The translations under genes and the position numbers were made by a program. DNA of 34,886 bases. Source: Pseudomonadota bacterium. GTDB taxonomy: Bacteria; Bdellovibrionota; FAC87; UBA2466. Below the pieces are notes generated by a model. It saw only the letters and a program-made list of their open reading frames with translations. It was not told the DNA's origin and ran no database searches. Of the stretch, positions 7,193-15,275 are shown in pieces; positions within the stretch are counted from its first letter, which is position 1; each line of letters starts with the position of its first letter. The DNA is taken from positions 1-34,886 of the forward strand of contig RFNV01000271.1 of assembly GCA_009927005.1 (NCBI GenBank), given 5' to 3'.

Positions 7193-8727
7193 TTACCCGA
7201 ATCCTTAAGGCCTGCTCTCTTTTCACTGCAATCTTGTTTCATTTTTTGGTCGCCTCAAGCCTCCTGGTTTTACTCCCGGACTCTTCTTACAGAAGACACC
7301 TTCTTATGAAATGGATGCATCACTGTTCCCGGATCATTCTGCACCTACTCGATATCGATTTTTGGATTGAAGACCGCACCCACTACCACCCGCCCAACGG
7401 CACCCTTTTTCTAGCAAATCATGTTTCCTATATCGATGCCCTCATCCTCGCAGCTCAGTACCCCTCTGTTTTTGTGACTTCCAATGAAGTGAAGGAGACT
7501 TTTTTCCTAGGTTGGTTAGCTCGCTGCGCCGGTTGTATCTTTGTGGAGCGACGAGGACTCAGTGGACTAAAGGAAAATGTTTCGGAAATCCGTCAACTCT
7601 TAGCAAGTGGCCTGAACGTCATTATTTTCCCTGAAGGAACTACGGGCAATGGCTCTCAGGTACTTCCTTTTAAAAACTCACTTCTTGAGGCCGCCGTAGG
7701 ATTAGAGGCGGAAGTACGCCCAATTTGCGTGAACTACCGCTATTGTAATGGCGAGCCCATCTCCCCACAAACATCGCGGCTTCTTTTCTACTATGGGGAA
7801 ATGAAATTGTTGGACCAATTGGCGCATCTTCTCGCTGTTTCCGAAGTGGTCGTAGAGCTCATCCTATTGCCTCCCCTCTCTGCTTCGGAGCAATCGAGCC
7901 GAAAAACCCTGGCCCTAGCTTCCAGAGAATCGATTGCACAGGCATTTAAACCTATTTTGGAGACAACGGTTGCCGTTCTTATCGTTTTCCTATTTCTTGC
8001 GACTCCCAGAACTTTTGCTAGCGCACCTCTGAAGCAACTGATTGCTCAAGGCGATTCTGCTTTTGGCAGAAGAAACCACAAAGACACTTTAGAAAAAGCC
8101 CTCACCTTTTACGAACAGGCCTGGCAGAAATCACCGGAAACGAGCGAAGCGGCCTGGAAATATTCCATGGCCTTACATAGCCTGGCTACTCGATTTACTT
8201 CAGATGATTCCGCTCAGCGAGACCTCTTTGAAAAAGGATTGGAAATCGCAAGACAAGCCGCCGTTAAAGAACCTAACTGCGGGCAATGTCAGTTTTGGAC
8301 TGCAATTCACATGGCGCAGTACGGTGAAAAGGTGGGAGTATTCAAAATGATTTCGTCTTTATCTGAAATAAAGGAACGCTTGGAACAAGCAGCTCTTCTG
8401 AATCCCGAACACGCCATGGCAGGGCCTTACCGAGTCTTAGGTACGATCTATCAATCTCTTCCCGGAATCTTGGGGGGAGATAACGAAAAGGCAGCGACCT
8501 ATTTTCAAAAAGCGATTGCGACTTCCCCAAATGAAGCGATTAATTATCTCTCCATGGCAAAACTCAAAGCCCAGGAAGGCGAATCGATTGCGGCTCGAGA
8601 AATTGCTCAAGCGGGACTTCAAACCAAGGAATTAGGCAAAGAGCCAATATCTTTGGAAAGCGAGGAATCCTTCTTTGAACTCCAAAAACTCCTCACGGAT
8701 TGCACCACTGGCATTGCCCCGGATTAA
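7189..8727 (+). CDS. olsA: OlsA/PlsC-like acyltransferase fused to a TPR domain
   Basis: Residues 1-255 form an acylglycerolphosphate-type acyltransferase (PlsC): a membrane helix near 8-30, NHVSYID (HX4D, His78 to Asp83), a GWLARCAGCIFVERR block, FPEGT (149-151) and VRPICVNYR. In OlsA this domain adds the second acyl chain to lyso-ornithine lipid. Residues 257-280 form a second hydrophobic segment ending in TFASA, like a signal peptide. Residues 280-512 are TPR-like helices with NPEHAMAGPYRVLG and LPGILGGDNEKA. Ordinary OlsA/PlsC proteins have about 250-280 residues, so the C-terminal half is an addition. The likely topology is a cytoplasmic enzyme with a periplasmic TPR part. It overlaps olsB by 4 bp. 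Confidence 0.8.
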   Translation: MITRILKACSLFTAILFHFLVASSLLVLLPDSSYRRHLLMKWMHHCSRIILHLLDIDFWIEDRTHYHPPNGTLFLANHVSYIDALILAAQYPSVFVTSNEVKETFFLGWLARCAGCIFVERRGLSGLKENVSEIRQLLASGLNVIIFPEGTTGNGSQVLPFKNSLLEAAVGLEAEVRPICVNYRYCNGEPISPQTSRLLFYYGEMKLLDQLAHLLAVSEVVVELILLPPLSASEQSSRKTLALASRESIAQAFKPILETTVAVLIVFLFLATPRTFASAPLKQLIAQGDSAFGRRNHKDTLEKALTFYEQAWQKSPETSEAAWKYSMALHSLATRFTSDDSAQRDLFEKGLEIARQAAVKEPNCGQCQFWTAIHMAQYGEKVGVFKMISSLSEIKERLEQAALLNPEHAMAGPYRVLGTIYQSLPGILGGDNEKAATYFQKAIATSPNEAINYLSMAKLKAQEGESIAAREIAQAGLQTKELGKEPISLESEESFFELQKLLTDCTTGIAPD

Positions 8728-8787
8728 CGTGGGTCTTCCCATCTTCTTCGGTGAGTCTTTCCAAAACACAGTCATCTCGAACAGCCC

Positions 8788-9111
8788 CTAAAACTTCCGG
8801 GTATGGCCGTAGGTCCTGGTAAACACTCCCCGCTTTGAAAAAGAGCTCTGGGAAGTCCGCCTGAAATCATCACTGATTTTGTACTGGTCTGCGCACACCA
8901 GACATAACCATTGCACATCCAAAAGCCGGTTGCGGTGCTCGTAGCGCTCCACATCTGGTGCAGTTTTATTACAGGCTTCGCACTCGGTTCGGTGGTGGTG
9001 TTGGTGGATTTTAGAGCCGTCTTTGGCTTTGTCTTTAGTGCCGTGAGCTTCTTTGCGTTTCATCTCACTGCTTTTTAGACCCGCTTTTTTTAGTGCATCT
9101 CCTAGACTCAT
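8788..9111 (-). CDS. Small zinc-ribbon protein with basic N-terminus
   Basis: The 107-residue protein starts SLGDALKKAGLKSSEMKRKE, recalling the N-terminus of DUF2058/YaiL-type nucleic-acid-associated proteins, followed by a charged, histidine-rich linker (HQHHH). A zinc ribbon is formed by CEAC (Cys44, Cys47) and CLVC (Cys70, Cys73). Both ends are basic. This suggests a cytosolic, nucleic-acid-binding protein, but no specific function can be named. No Shine-Dalgarno is evident before the ATG. It converges on the OlsA-TPR gene with a 60-bp gap that has no clear terminator. Confidence 0.7.
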   Translation of the reverse strand: MSLGDALKKAGLKSSEMKRKEAHGTKDKAKDGSKIHQHHHRTECEACNKTAPDVERYEHRNRLLDVQWLCLVCADQYKISDDFRRTSQSSFSKRGVFTRTYGHTRKF

Positions 9112-9159
9112 GACTTTATGAAACCAAAAAAATAGGCGCTAAGCAAGACCCTAGCAGCA

Positions 9160-10017
9160 TTAAAACCGCTCAATATATTGGCACCGCTTGCAGAGTTCTT
9201 CCAGCAAGTGTCGGTTGCGAAATCCGTGGACCATTGCTTTGGCCCGGGGGCTTGAAAGAATAGCTTCTAAGGGCTCTTGAGTTAAATTTCCTAAGGGAAT
9301 GTTTCCTTCCTTATCTAAACAGCAGGGAACGACGGTGCCATCCATGAGTACCCCGAAATGGCTTCTTAAGCCGTAACAAGTACCTGATTCCCCCAGCATC
9401 GGAAGATGCGGCTCAGGCCAAGTAAATTCCGTATCAAAGTGAAGAGAGAGATAATTTTTTAGCACCAGATTTTTTTTAAATTGATAATCCCAATTTCTGG
9501 GAATAGTCACTTGAAAGCGCTTCTCTATTGCTTGAAAAAAGAATTCGTTGCTTTCGGCTGTCGCTCTTTTTGAATTTAAATTCCACAGCCGGTAGTTGAT
9601 AAAAAGCGTAGGCCGTTCTTCAAAAGCACGCTCTGTGAACTCAAAAATACGATTCAGATAAGGAATCGGATCTTTCCCCGGGAAATTATCTGGATAACTA
9701 TGCAATGAAAAACTGACTTGTTGAATCGCCGGGTGGAGAAGTACCGATGGATCCTTAATGAGGACTCCATTAGTCACAAAAAACACTTTGAGCGTTTCGT
9801 GTTCGCAGAGATCCAGAAACTGACGGAGTTCGGGGTGAACCAGAGGCTCTCCCATCAGGTGAAACGTTACAAGCCGAGTGACTTTAGAAACCTGAGAAAT
9901 GACCTTTTTGAAGGTCTCAAGCTCCATCATCCCTTTTGGTCGAATCACTTCAGGGCAAAAACTACACTGAAGATTGCAGATGTTGGAAATCTCAATATTT
10001 ACTTTTCGAAATGAGAT
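9160..10017 (-). CDS. Radical SAM protein with SPASM-like C-terminus, probable ATC start
   Basis: The frame contains NICNLQCSFCPE, the CxxxCxxC cluster motif of radical SAM enzymes, followed by TFHLMGEPLVHPEL (GEP motif) and a barrel core. The C-terminal part has TCYGLRSHFGVLMDGTVVPCC and LCKRC, typical of SPASM/twitch auxiliary-cluster regions. No ATG, GTG or TTG lies between the upstream in-frame TAA and the motif; the first usual start (GTG, 9946-9948) would delete it. An AGGGGGG at 10021-10027 sits 3 nt before ATC (10015-10017), giving a 285-residue product. An indel in the G6 run is the alternative. Substrate unknown; no peptide precursor gene is visible beside it. Confidence 0.8.
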   Translation of the reverse strand: MSFRKVNIEISNICNLQCSFCPEVIRPKGMMELETFKKVISQVSKVTRLVTFHLMGEPLVHPELRQFLDLCEHETLKVFFVTNGVLIKDPSVLLHPAIQQVSFSLHSYPDNFPGKDPIPYLNRIFEFTERAFEERPTLFINYRLWNLNSKRATAESNEFFFQAIEKRFQVTIPRNWDYQFKKNLVLKNYLSLHFDTEFTWPEPHLPMLGESGTCYGLRSHFGVLMDGTVVPCCLDKEGNIPLGNLTQEPLEAILSSPRAKAMVHGFRNRHLLEELCKRCQYIERF

Positions 10018-10147
10018 ACGCCCCCCTGAGTTCCCAGGTTAAGGGCTGAGAATGCTTCTAAAAGCAGCAGTAATCAAGCAATTCTCATATACTAAAAACA
10101 AAGGCTCCGAACACAGCAACAATAACAGGTCCTTGAAAATAAGCTTA

Positions 10148-10729
10148 TTAGCCGAAGCTCACTTTAGGTGCCTCACGTTCCTCGGCCTTCTCAATCACCC
10201 AACTGGGCGCTGAGGAGAAGTTAAAGACTTTGGCAAAAAACACATTTGGAAAGACCTCAAGTGATGTGTTGTAGCTCATAACGAGGTCATTATAATTTTG
10301 TCGTGAAAATGCGATTCGGTTTTCAGTATCAGCTAGTTCTCCCATCAGTTTTAACATAGTCCCGTCGGCTTTTAGTTGCGGATAGCTCTCGGCAATCGCT
10401 TTAAACGAAAAGAGACTTTGGGAAAGACGCTGTTCCGCATCTCCCAGTTTTGAAAGAAGCTTTTCATCAAAGGGCTGCTGTCTGAGGGCTGCAAGCGTAG
10501 ACATCGCATCGCTACGAGCTGAAACAACCGCTGTTAGAGTCGAAGACTCATGTCCCATGTAACGTTTCGCCGTTTCAACTAGATTGGGAATCAGGTCGAA
10601 ACGGCGTTTTAGTTCGACATCAATATTTGCAAAGCCCGACTTAACTCCGTTTCTCTTTGAGACCATGCTATTGTAGATTCCGACCAATACTAAAAGACCA
10701 GTAACAATTACTCCTAAAGCGATATACAT
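10148..10729 (-). CDS. lemA: LemA family membrane protein
   Basis: This 193-residue protein has the LemA pattern: one N-terminal membrane helix (residues 2-20), then YNSMVSKRNGVKSGFANIDVELKRRFDLIPNL, a long helical bundle, and the SRQNYNDLV-SYN segment with the late FP-x-x-FF motif. The family's conserved LIPNLV is intact. LemA proteins are anchored by the N-terminus with most of the chain outside the cytosol or helical along the membrane; their role is not settled. GGGAG precedes the ATG. The gene follows a GIDE-LemA fusion by 36 bp on the same strand, so the two LemA-type proteins are probably co-expressed and may form a mixed assembly. Confidence 0.92.
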   Translation of the reverse strand: MYIALGVIVTGLLVLVGIYNSMVSKRNGVKSGFANIDVELKRRFDLIPNLVETAKRYMGHESSTLTAVVSARSDAMSTLAALRQQPFDEKLLSKLGDAEQRLSQSLFSFKAIAESYPQLKADGTMLKLMGELADTENRIAFSRQNYNDLVMSYNTSLEVFPNVFFAKVFNFSSAPSWVIEKAEEREAPKVSFG

Positions 10730-10765
10730 AACTTCTCCCTTTTTGCAGATATTTAATGACCTTTA

Positions 10766-12034
10766 TTAAGCCACTTTCTTATCAATGGGCTCACTACCAT
10801 TACTTTTCCCGAGTGTTCCCAAATCCCGTTTTGGCTCCAACTGTCCGTAATAGGGCACCGAAGTGAACTTGAGCCCCCTCGCTAGAATGCTTGCGGGAAA
10901 ACTCTCAACCAGAGAATTGTAATCCTCGGCTACAGCGTTGAAGTGCGATTTTGCATGGCCTATCTTATTTTCAATTGTTTTTAATTCGGTGATCCATTTG
11001 AGACAGTGCTCTTCTTTTAAGTTGGGTATTGCTTCTACTCTCGCCGTCACTACCTTGACTTGATCACTCACTTCATTTTCAAATGAAATACGCCTACTCA
11101 AACGGGTCTCTTTATCGAGGCTCTCACGCAGCGAAGAAAGCTGTACCAAGAGCGTTTTTTCATGCTGCAGATATCCCTCCACTGTCTGAACCAGGTTTGG
11201 GATCAATTCGCGACGCGCTTTAAGGTCCACGTCAACATTCGCCCATGAATTGACCAGATTCTGCCTGAGAGTGACCAAACTATTGTAAACAAAATAAGAA
11301 TAAAATACTGATAGCGGCGCAAAGGAAATCATTGCCATTTTTAGTAAGAGGCTTCCATCGCTACCACTCATGAAACCCATCGTCCGGCTAATACCGCAAA
11401 GGAGCATTGTAATTGAACACCACAAGATACCAAGTGCCCCGTAACGAAAAATCCTTTGCTCTGATTTGAGAGCCTCAAAGAATTTCTTGCGGCCATGGGG
11501 AGTTAACATGAGAGGTATCTTACCCTTTGCGATGAGCTGGTCTTTCGTCTCTGAAACCACTCCAACACTCGATACGATGCTCGTTACTGGAATGTAAGTG
11601 AGGGTGTGCCTCCAATGCCCATCATAAAAGAAATCTTTTAAGGGAAATTTGATGACGGCCTTTGCTGGATCAATTGCTATCTGCCCGCTACCATCATCAA
11701 GAAGAAACGGTGTGGAATTAGAAATCGTTTTGATAAGCTCCCAGTGTTCGACTTGTCTGACCCTGCCCTTTGGGTCTATTTTGTTTCGGATTCTTTTTTC
11801 GTGTAGTAAGTACTGATAATAGACTGACTGATGAAGAAAATAAGGAGCCACTAAGGGTTTGGGGACTTTAATTCCTCCGGTAACCCAAGTGTCATCGAAA
11901 GTATGCAGATTGCTGATTGGGATTTGAGGCGCCCGTTTAAAGAAAAAAGTCTGTGCTGACACGTGCCGATGATAAAGAAACAAGACAAGACTGATGGCGC
12001 CGGCCACCAAGCCTCCAATAATATAGATATCCAT
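10766..12034 (-). CDS. GIDE-LemA fusion membrane protein
   Basis: The 422-residue protein has an N-terminal membrane helix, a GIDE-type domain (about residues 30-190; DTWVTGGIKVPKPL, YYQYLLHEKRI, FLLDDGSGQIAIDP, a region related to mitochondrial MAPL/MUL1), a pair of membrane helices (about 205-265) and a C-terminal LemA domain (YNSLVTLRQNLVNSWANVDVDLK, LIPNLVQ, HFNAVAEDYN). The ATG at 12034 is preferred over an upstream TTG at 12079 because GGGGGTG lies a suitable distance upstream. The stand-alone LemA gene follows, suggesting a two-component membrane complex. No HtpX-type protease or TPM protein accompanies them. Confidence 0.82.
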   Translation of the reverse strand: MDIYIIGGLVAGAISLVLFLYHRHVSAQTFFFKRAPQIPISNLHTFDDTWVTGGIKVPKPLVAPYFLHQSVYYQYLLHEKRIRNKIDPKGRVRQVEHWELIKTISNSTPFLLDDGSGQIAIDPAKAVIKFPLKDFFYDGHWRHTLTYIPVTSIVSSVGVVSETKDQLIAKGKIPLMLTPHGRKKFFEALKSEQRIFRYGALGILWCSITMLLCGISRTMGFMSGSDGSLLLKMAMISFAPLSVFYSYFVYNSLVTLRQNLVNSWANVDVDLKARRELIPNLVQTVEGYLQHEKTLLVQLSSLRESLDKETRLSRRISFENEVSDQVKVVTARVEAIPNLKEEHCLKWITELKTIENKIGHAKSHFNAVAEDYNSLVESFPASILARGLKFTSVPYYGQLEPKRDLGTLGKSNGSEPIDKKVA

Positions 12035-12110
12035 GCTGGACACCCCCAGAAAAACAACTTCACTGAGGATACCCAACAATTGTGTCTAAATTATGGAGAA
12101 AAACAGTTTC

Positions 12111-12410
12111 CTATCTTTCCTGATAACTCAGGCACCGAACCATTCCATCTTGGTGGCCAAGTTGGACTTCATCCGGACTGCATTCGTAATCAGTATTAAA
12201 TTCGCATCCGATTACCTTGCAGGCTCCCACGCCAGCATCAGTCTTAACCTGAGTCACATGGGCACTTCCCGGCAAATAAGTATCACACTCTGGAGACAGA
12301 AAATCTCCCACGGTGATTGCTTTTGCATGACAACGCTTTTTTGAGTTATAGACACAGCCCACCATTTCACATTGGCTGACCCTCGGCATTTCGATAACTG
12401 TCTTAATCAT
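12111..12410 (-). CDS. Tandem DUF1540 cysteine-rich protein
   Basis: The 99-residue protein contains two copies of the DUF1540 pattern. Copy 1 has Cys14, Cys19, Cys27 and Cys42 (CEMVGCVYNSKKRC, then C); copy 2 has Cys64, Cys69, Cys77 and Cys93 (CKVIGCEFNTDYEC, then C). Each copy could hold one metal ion. No signal peptide is present. Function is unknown in the literature I recall; in Firmicutes such proteins are small spore- or stress-linked metal binders. GGAGG sits 5 nt before the ATG at 12410, so a further upstream start is unnecessary. The start overlaps the end of a 25-codon ORF by ATGATTAA. Confidence 0.8.
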   Translation of the reverse strand: MIKTVIEMPRVSQCEMVGCVYNSKKRCHAKAITVGDFLSPECDTYLPGSAHVTQVKTDAGVGACKVIGCEFNTDYECSPDEVQLGHQDGMVRCLSYQER

Positions 12411-12480
12411 CCTGTCCTCCTTCTTTTTCAAATCGCGGTAAGGCGTTTCCTACCAGCACAGCTAAGAAAGCCCAGAGCAT
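12403..12480 (-). CDS. 25-residue hydrophobic small ORF coupled to the DUF1540 gene
   Basis: A 25-codon frame starts at ATG 12478-12480, preceded by GAGGTGAGGC, and encodes MLWAFLAVLVGNALPRF followed by a charged tail (EKEGGQDD). Its stop lies inside ATGATTAA, the first eight bases of the DUF1540 gene, whose Shine-Dalgarno (GGAGG) is inside the small ORF. The same ATGATTAA overlap joins two clearly real genes at 27329-27336, so this is a junction type the genome uses. It could be a tiny membrane protein or a leader peptide that couples translation. Evidence is limited to ribosome-binding sites, the overlap and the hydrophobic composition. Confidence 0.45.
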   Translation of the reverse strand: MLWAFLAVLVGNALPRFEKEGGQDD

Positions 12481-12543
12481 TTTTGCCTCACCTCACTACT
12501 GCCTATTACTTATTGCAGTTATTGGGCCGGTTTTTGGACCTTT

Positions 12544-13017
12544 CTATTTAAACTTCCCGCAATCAAACCACTTGGTTTTATCGAGGGAGCTGGAGACGAG
12601 TAGCTGATACTCACTGTTATCGTGCCGTTTTCTATGCTCCAGAATGTCGAATTCACCGGAGGGAATAAACAATTTATAGTGTTCGGAAAAATAGGTGTCG
12701 AAAGAGCGAGTCGCCCTGGAAAGAGTGGCCATTTTGGAAATCGATACTTTTGCTACGAGGCTTTCCGGAGCTCCCATTTCAAAAGCTTGGTTAAGAGTGA
12801 CGATAAATTCAGACTCTGAGGGTGTATTAAATTCCAAGGTACAGGGTTTTCCCTCGTGATTTGTTCCCTTGAAGATAAACGGGTTTTGAATAGCACCATC
12901 AAAAAGAAGTCGAATTTTTTCTTCCGCTGCCTTACCGGTCATGATTTCAAAGGAAGGCATGTTTTCCGCCAAAAGTCCCAGAGAAAATACACAAGCAAAA
13001 ATGGCTATGAGTTTCAT
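12544..13017 (-). CDS. Secreted protein of unknown function
   Basis: The ATG at 13015-13017 gives a 157-residue protein with a clear signal peptide (MKLIAIFACVFSLGLLAEN). AAGGA lies about 9 nt upstream. The mature part has a strand-rich middle (EFIVTLNQAF, SEYQLLVSSS) and a cysteine pair (PCTLEF and FDCGKF) that may form a disulfide. I do not recognise the family. It lies 62 bp downstream of an MDR oxidoreductase on the same strand and ahead of the small ORF/DUF1540 pair, so it may be in one transcription unit with them. Confidence 0.7.
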   Translation of the reverse strand: MKLIAIFACVFSLGLLAENMPSFEIMTGKAAEEKIRLLFDGAIQNPFIFKGTNHEGKPCTLEFNTPSESEFIVTLNQAFEMGAPESLVAKVSISKMATLSRATRSFDTYFSEHYKLFIPSGEFDILEHRKRHDNSEYQLLVSSSLDKTKWFDCGKFK

Positions 13018-13079
13018 TGGTGGGATTCCTTTCTCATTTTTTGTTATTTTAGCCGATGGAAACCCGTTCTGCCAGTTAA

Positions 13080-14084
13080 TCACTTGAACGGCATCACCAA
13101 TGTTTTGCCGTGACTCGATGAAGGCGGAGTTCTCTTAAAGTCTTCGATTACTTCCAAAAGCGAAAGGTGTCGGGAAATGTGAGTAGCTCCTTCGCTCTTA
13201 AGCAGTCGCTTCAAATCCAGAAATAACCGAATCATCTCGAAGGGATTTTTCTCTTTTAAATAATAAGACAACCAAAAACCCTTAACCTGAATATCTCTGA
13301 AAATAAGATCTCCCGGAGGAACCTCGCAAGATTTCCCCGAAAGCACTCCATAAACGGATACCGTTCCACCTGAAACAAGAGATCGGACTAGCACTCCAGT
13401 CATCTCTCCCGCGACAGCGTCAATGGCATAGCGTACCTGTAAGCGTTCGCAAGCCGCTTTGAGGTCGCTCTCAAACTGAGGGCGACTGGAATCAAGCACG
13501 TACTCAGCTCCTTCTTTTTTAAGCTCTTCTACTAACTCGGGCCGGTGCACGATATGAATCCCTGGTACTTGATATTTTTGGGAAAGCCGAATGACCATTC
13601 GGCCTAACTGACTGGCAGCTGCTGTCTGAACAAAAGAGGTCTCCCTACCCTTTCGTAACGGCTCGAAAAGGGCCCATGCCGAAAGAGGATTTACAAAAGA
13701 ACACGAAGCGACCTCATCTGAAATGCCTTTTGAAACGGGTAGGCACTGATTGGCTTGCACCACCACATACTCGGCCCAAAATCCATCGGCCCCCTGAACG
13801 GCTCCCGACACTCGTTTCCCCATAAGCCTTCTAGCCATAAAACCAATACCTGTTTTTACCACTGTGCCTGAGCCTTCAAAACCAGGGACGATGGGCTGAG
13901 TCGCTTTGGTTCCATAGAGGCCTTGGCAAAAAAGTCGATCAGAAGGATTAATGGGCGAGCCCCACACTTTTACCAACACTTCATTGGGTTTGAGGACCGG
14001 AATTACCCGCGTGGCCAATGAAAGCGACTCTGTCTGGGGATTAAATTCAATACATTTAAAATGAGTGGATTTGTTTTCGATCAT
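13080..14084 (-). CDS. MDR-family NAD(P)-dependent oxidoreductase (quinone reductase/enoyl reductase-like)
   Basis: The 334-residue protein follows the medium-chain dehydrogenase/reductase layout: GroES-like N-terminal half with NEVLVKVWGSPINPSDR and VPGFEGSGTV, then a Rossmann half. The nucleotide loop reads TAAASQLGRM (154-163), a quinone-oxidoreductase/MECR-type variant of AxxGxxG. The zinc-ligand cysteines of alcohol dehydrogenases are absent, so it belongs to the zinc-free quinone reductase or trans-2-enoyl reductase branch; the substrate cannot be assigned. TATAAA lies 5 nt upstream of the ATG and no Shine-Dalgarno is visible, suggesting a leaderless transcript. It is divergent from the glycosyltransferase gene by only 15 bp. 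Confidence 0.85.
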   Translation of the reverse strand: MIENKSTHFKCIEFNPQTESLSLATRVIPVLKPNEVLVKVWGSPINPSDRLFCQGLYGTKATQPIVPGFEGSGTVVKTGIGFMARRLMGKRVSGAVQGADGFWAEYVVVQANQCLPVSKGISDEVASCSFVNPLSAWALFEPLRKGRETSFVQTAAASQLGRMVIRLSQKYQVPGIHIVHRPELVEELKKEGAEYVLDSSRPQFESDLKAACERLQVRYAIDAVAGEMTGVLVRSLVSGGTVSVYGVLSGKSCEVPPGDLIFRDIQVKGFWLSYYLKEKNPFEMIRLFLDLKRLLKSEGATHISRHLSLLEVIEDFKRTPPSSSHGKTLVMPFK

Positions 14085-14099
14085 GGTACTTTATAACAA

Positions 14100-15275
14100 A
14101 TGATCCTCTTTTGTGCTCTGTTTTTCGTCTACCAATCAGCGCTCCTGATCTTTTTGATCCGGGGCGCTACCAAATTATCCAAGCTCGAGACTAAAGCGCC
14201 CCTTGCAAAAGCTCCCACGCTTTCAATTGTCGTTCCGGCGAGAAACGAAGAAGATACGATTGAGACAGGCCTTCGGTCTTTATTAAAATGTGAATACCCC
14301 CATTTAGAGATTATTGTGGTGAATGACCGATCCACGGATGGCACCCTGCAAAGAGTAGAATCTCTTAGTCAGAACCACCCGGAAGTAAAAATCCTCAATC
14401 TTCAGGAACTCCCGGAAAATTGGCTTGGAAAAAATCATGCGCTTCAACGGGGTTCCGAGCAGAGCACTAGTGAATTAATTCTCTTTACCGATGCAGACGT
14501 AGAAATAGAATCTGATTTTCTCAAAAAGGCGGTTTGTTTTTTGGAGGAGCATCGGTTGGATCATCTTGGCGGAATTCCCAAAGTCACTTCGCGCTCGCTC
14601 ATCTTATACCCCTTAGTGGGTGTTTTCGGCCTTGGCTTTTCCTTATTCACTCGGCCTTGGGAAGGAAAGGACCCCAGTAAAGATAGAGCGGTGGGCATCG
14701 GGGCTTTTAATTTGGTGAGAAGAAATGCTTATCAAAAAGTTGGCGGACACCAGTCTTTGGCCATGCGGCCCGATGACGACTTGAAATTGGCCCTCGTTTT
14801 AAAGCGCGCGGGCTTTAAGACAGACTGTGTGAATGGCGTGGAGGGAATGGAAGTCGAGTGGTATCCGAGCTTTCTTTCTTTAGTGCGCGGTCTTGAGAAA
14901 AATGTGATGACCGGGTTTGAATACGATTTCAGATTGGCATTCGTGGGTCTATTTTTTTTCGCAGCTACTTTTATTCTTCCCTTCGCTCTTCCTTTTTTAA
15001 CCGAGGGCACCGCCCTCGCCTTTTCGCTGCTCGCAGCGACTGCTCTTTTTCTTAGTTATCTAGGACAACTGTACTTAGCAAAGCTTCCCTTGTGGTGTCT
15101 TCCCTTTTTGCCCTTGGCAAGCCCTGTGATTTTTACAATTTTCTTTAGGGACTGTCTTCTCACCTATCTCAGAAAAGGAGTTACTTGGAGAGGGACTTTC
15201 TATTCTCTTGAGCACTTACGAGCAAATAGAATGCCACTGCCGGGAACACATTCGCCCAACAACAAATCTCGCTAG
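14100..15275 (+). CDS. Membrane glycosyltransferase family 2 (HpnB/CrtQ-like)
   Basis: The 391-residue protein has an N-terminal membrane helix (1-20), a GT-A domain with LSIVVPARNEE, IIVVNDRSTDGT, the metal-binding DAD (131-133) and RPDDDLKLAL as the second acidic motif, then a C-terminal membrane region (about 278-350). This organisation and WRGTFYSL near the end match the hopene-associated HpnB and carotenoid-type CrtQ glycosyltransferases. It probably transfers a sugar onto a membrane lipid at the cytoplasmic face. No hopanoid or carotenoid genes are visible in the window, so the acceptor is unknown. No Shine-Dalgarno is evident. Its stop shares a CTAG with the stop of the convergent gene. 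Confidence 0.85.
   Translation: MILFCALFFVYQSALLIFLIRGATKLSKLETKAPLAKAPTLSIVVPARNEEDTIETGLRSLLKCEYPHLEIIVVNDRSTDGTLQRVESLSQNHPEVKILNLQELPENWLGKNHALQRGSEQSTSELILFTDADVEIESDFLKKAVCFLEEHRLDHLGGIPKVTSRSLILYPLVGVFGLGFSLFTRPWEGKDPSKDRAVGIGAFNLVRRNAYQKVGGHQSLAMRPDDDLKLALVLKRAGFKTDCVNGVEGMEVEWYPSFLSLVRGLEKNVMTGFEYDFRLAFVGLFFFAATFILPFALPFLTEGTALAFSLLAATALFLSYLGQLYLAKLPLWCLPFLPLASPVIFTIFFRDCLLTYLRKGVTWRGTFYSLEHLRANRMPLPGTHSPNNKSR

Noticed and set aside
9946-9948. GTG at 9946-9948 as start of the radical SAM gene
   Set aside because: It would remove the CxxxCxxC motif that is in frame immediately upstream.
10048-10086. Inverted repeat GAGAATGCTT / AAGCAATTCTC upstream of the radical SAM gene
   Set aside because: The arms are imperfect with an 18-bp loop and no T-run; not strong enough to call a terminator or operator.
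14092-14099. TATAAC as a -10 box for the plus-strand glycosyltransferase at 14100
   Set aside because: It ends only 2 nt before the ATG, so transcription would start inside the gene. The same bases fit better as a -10 box for the divergent minus-strand gene.
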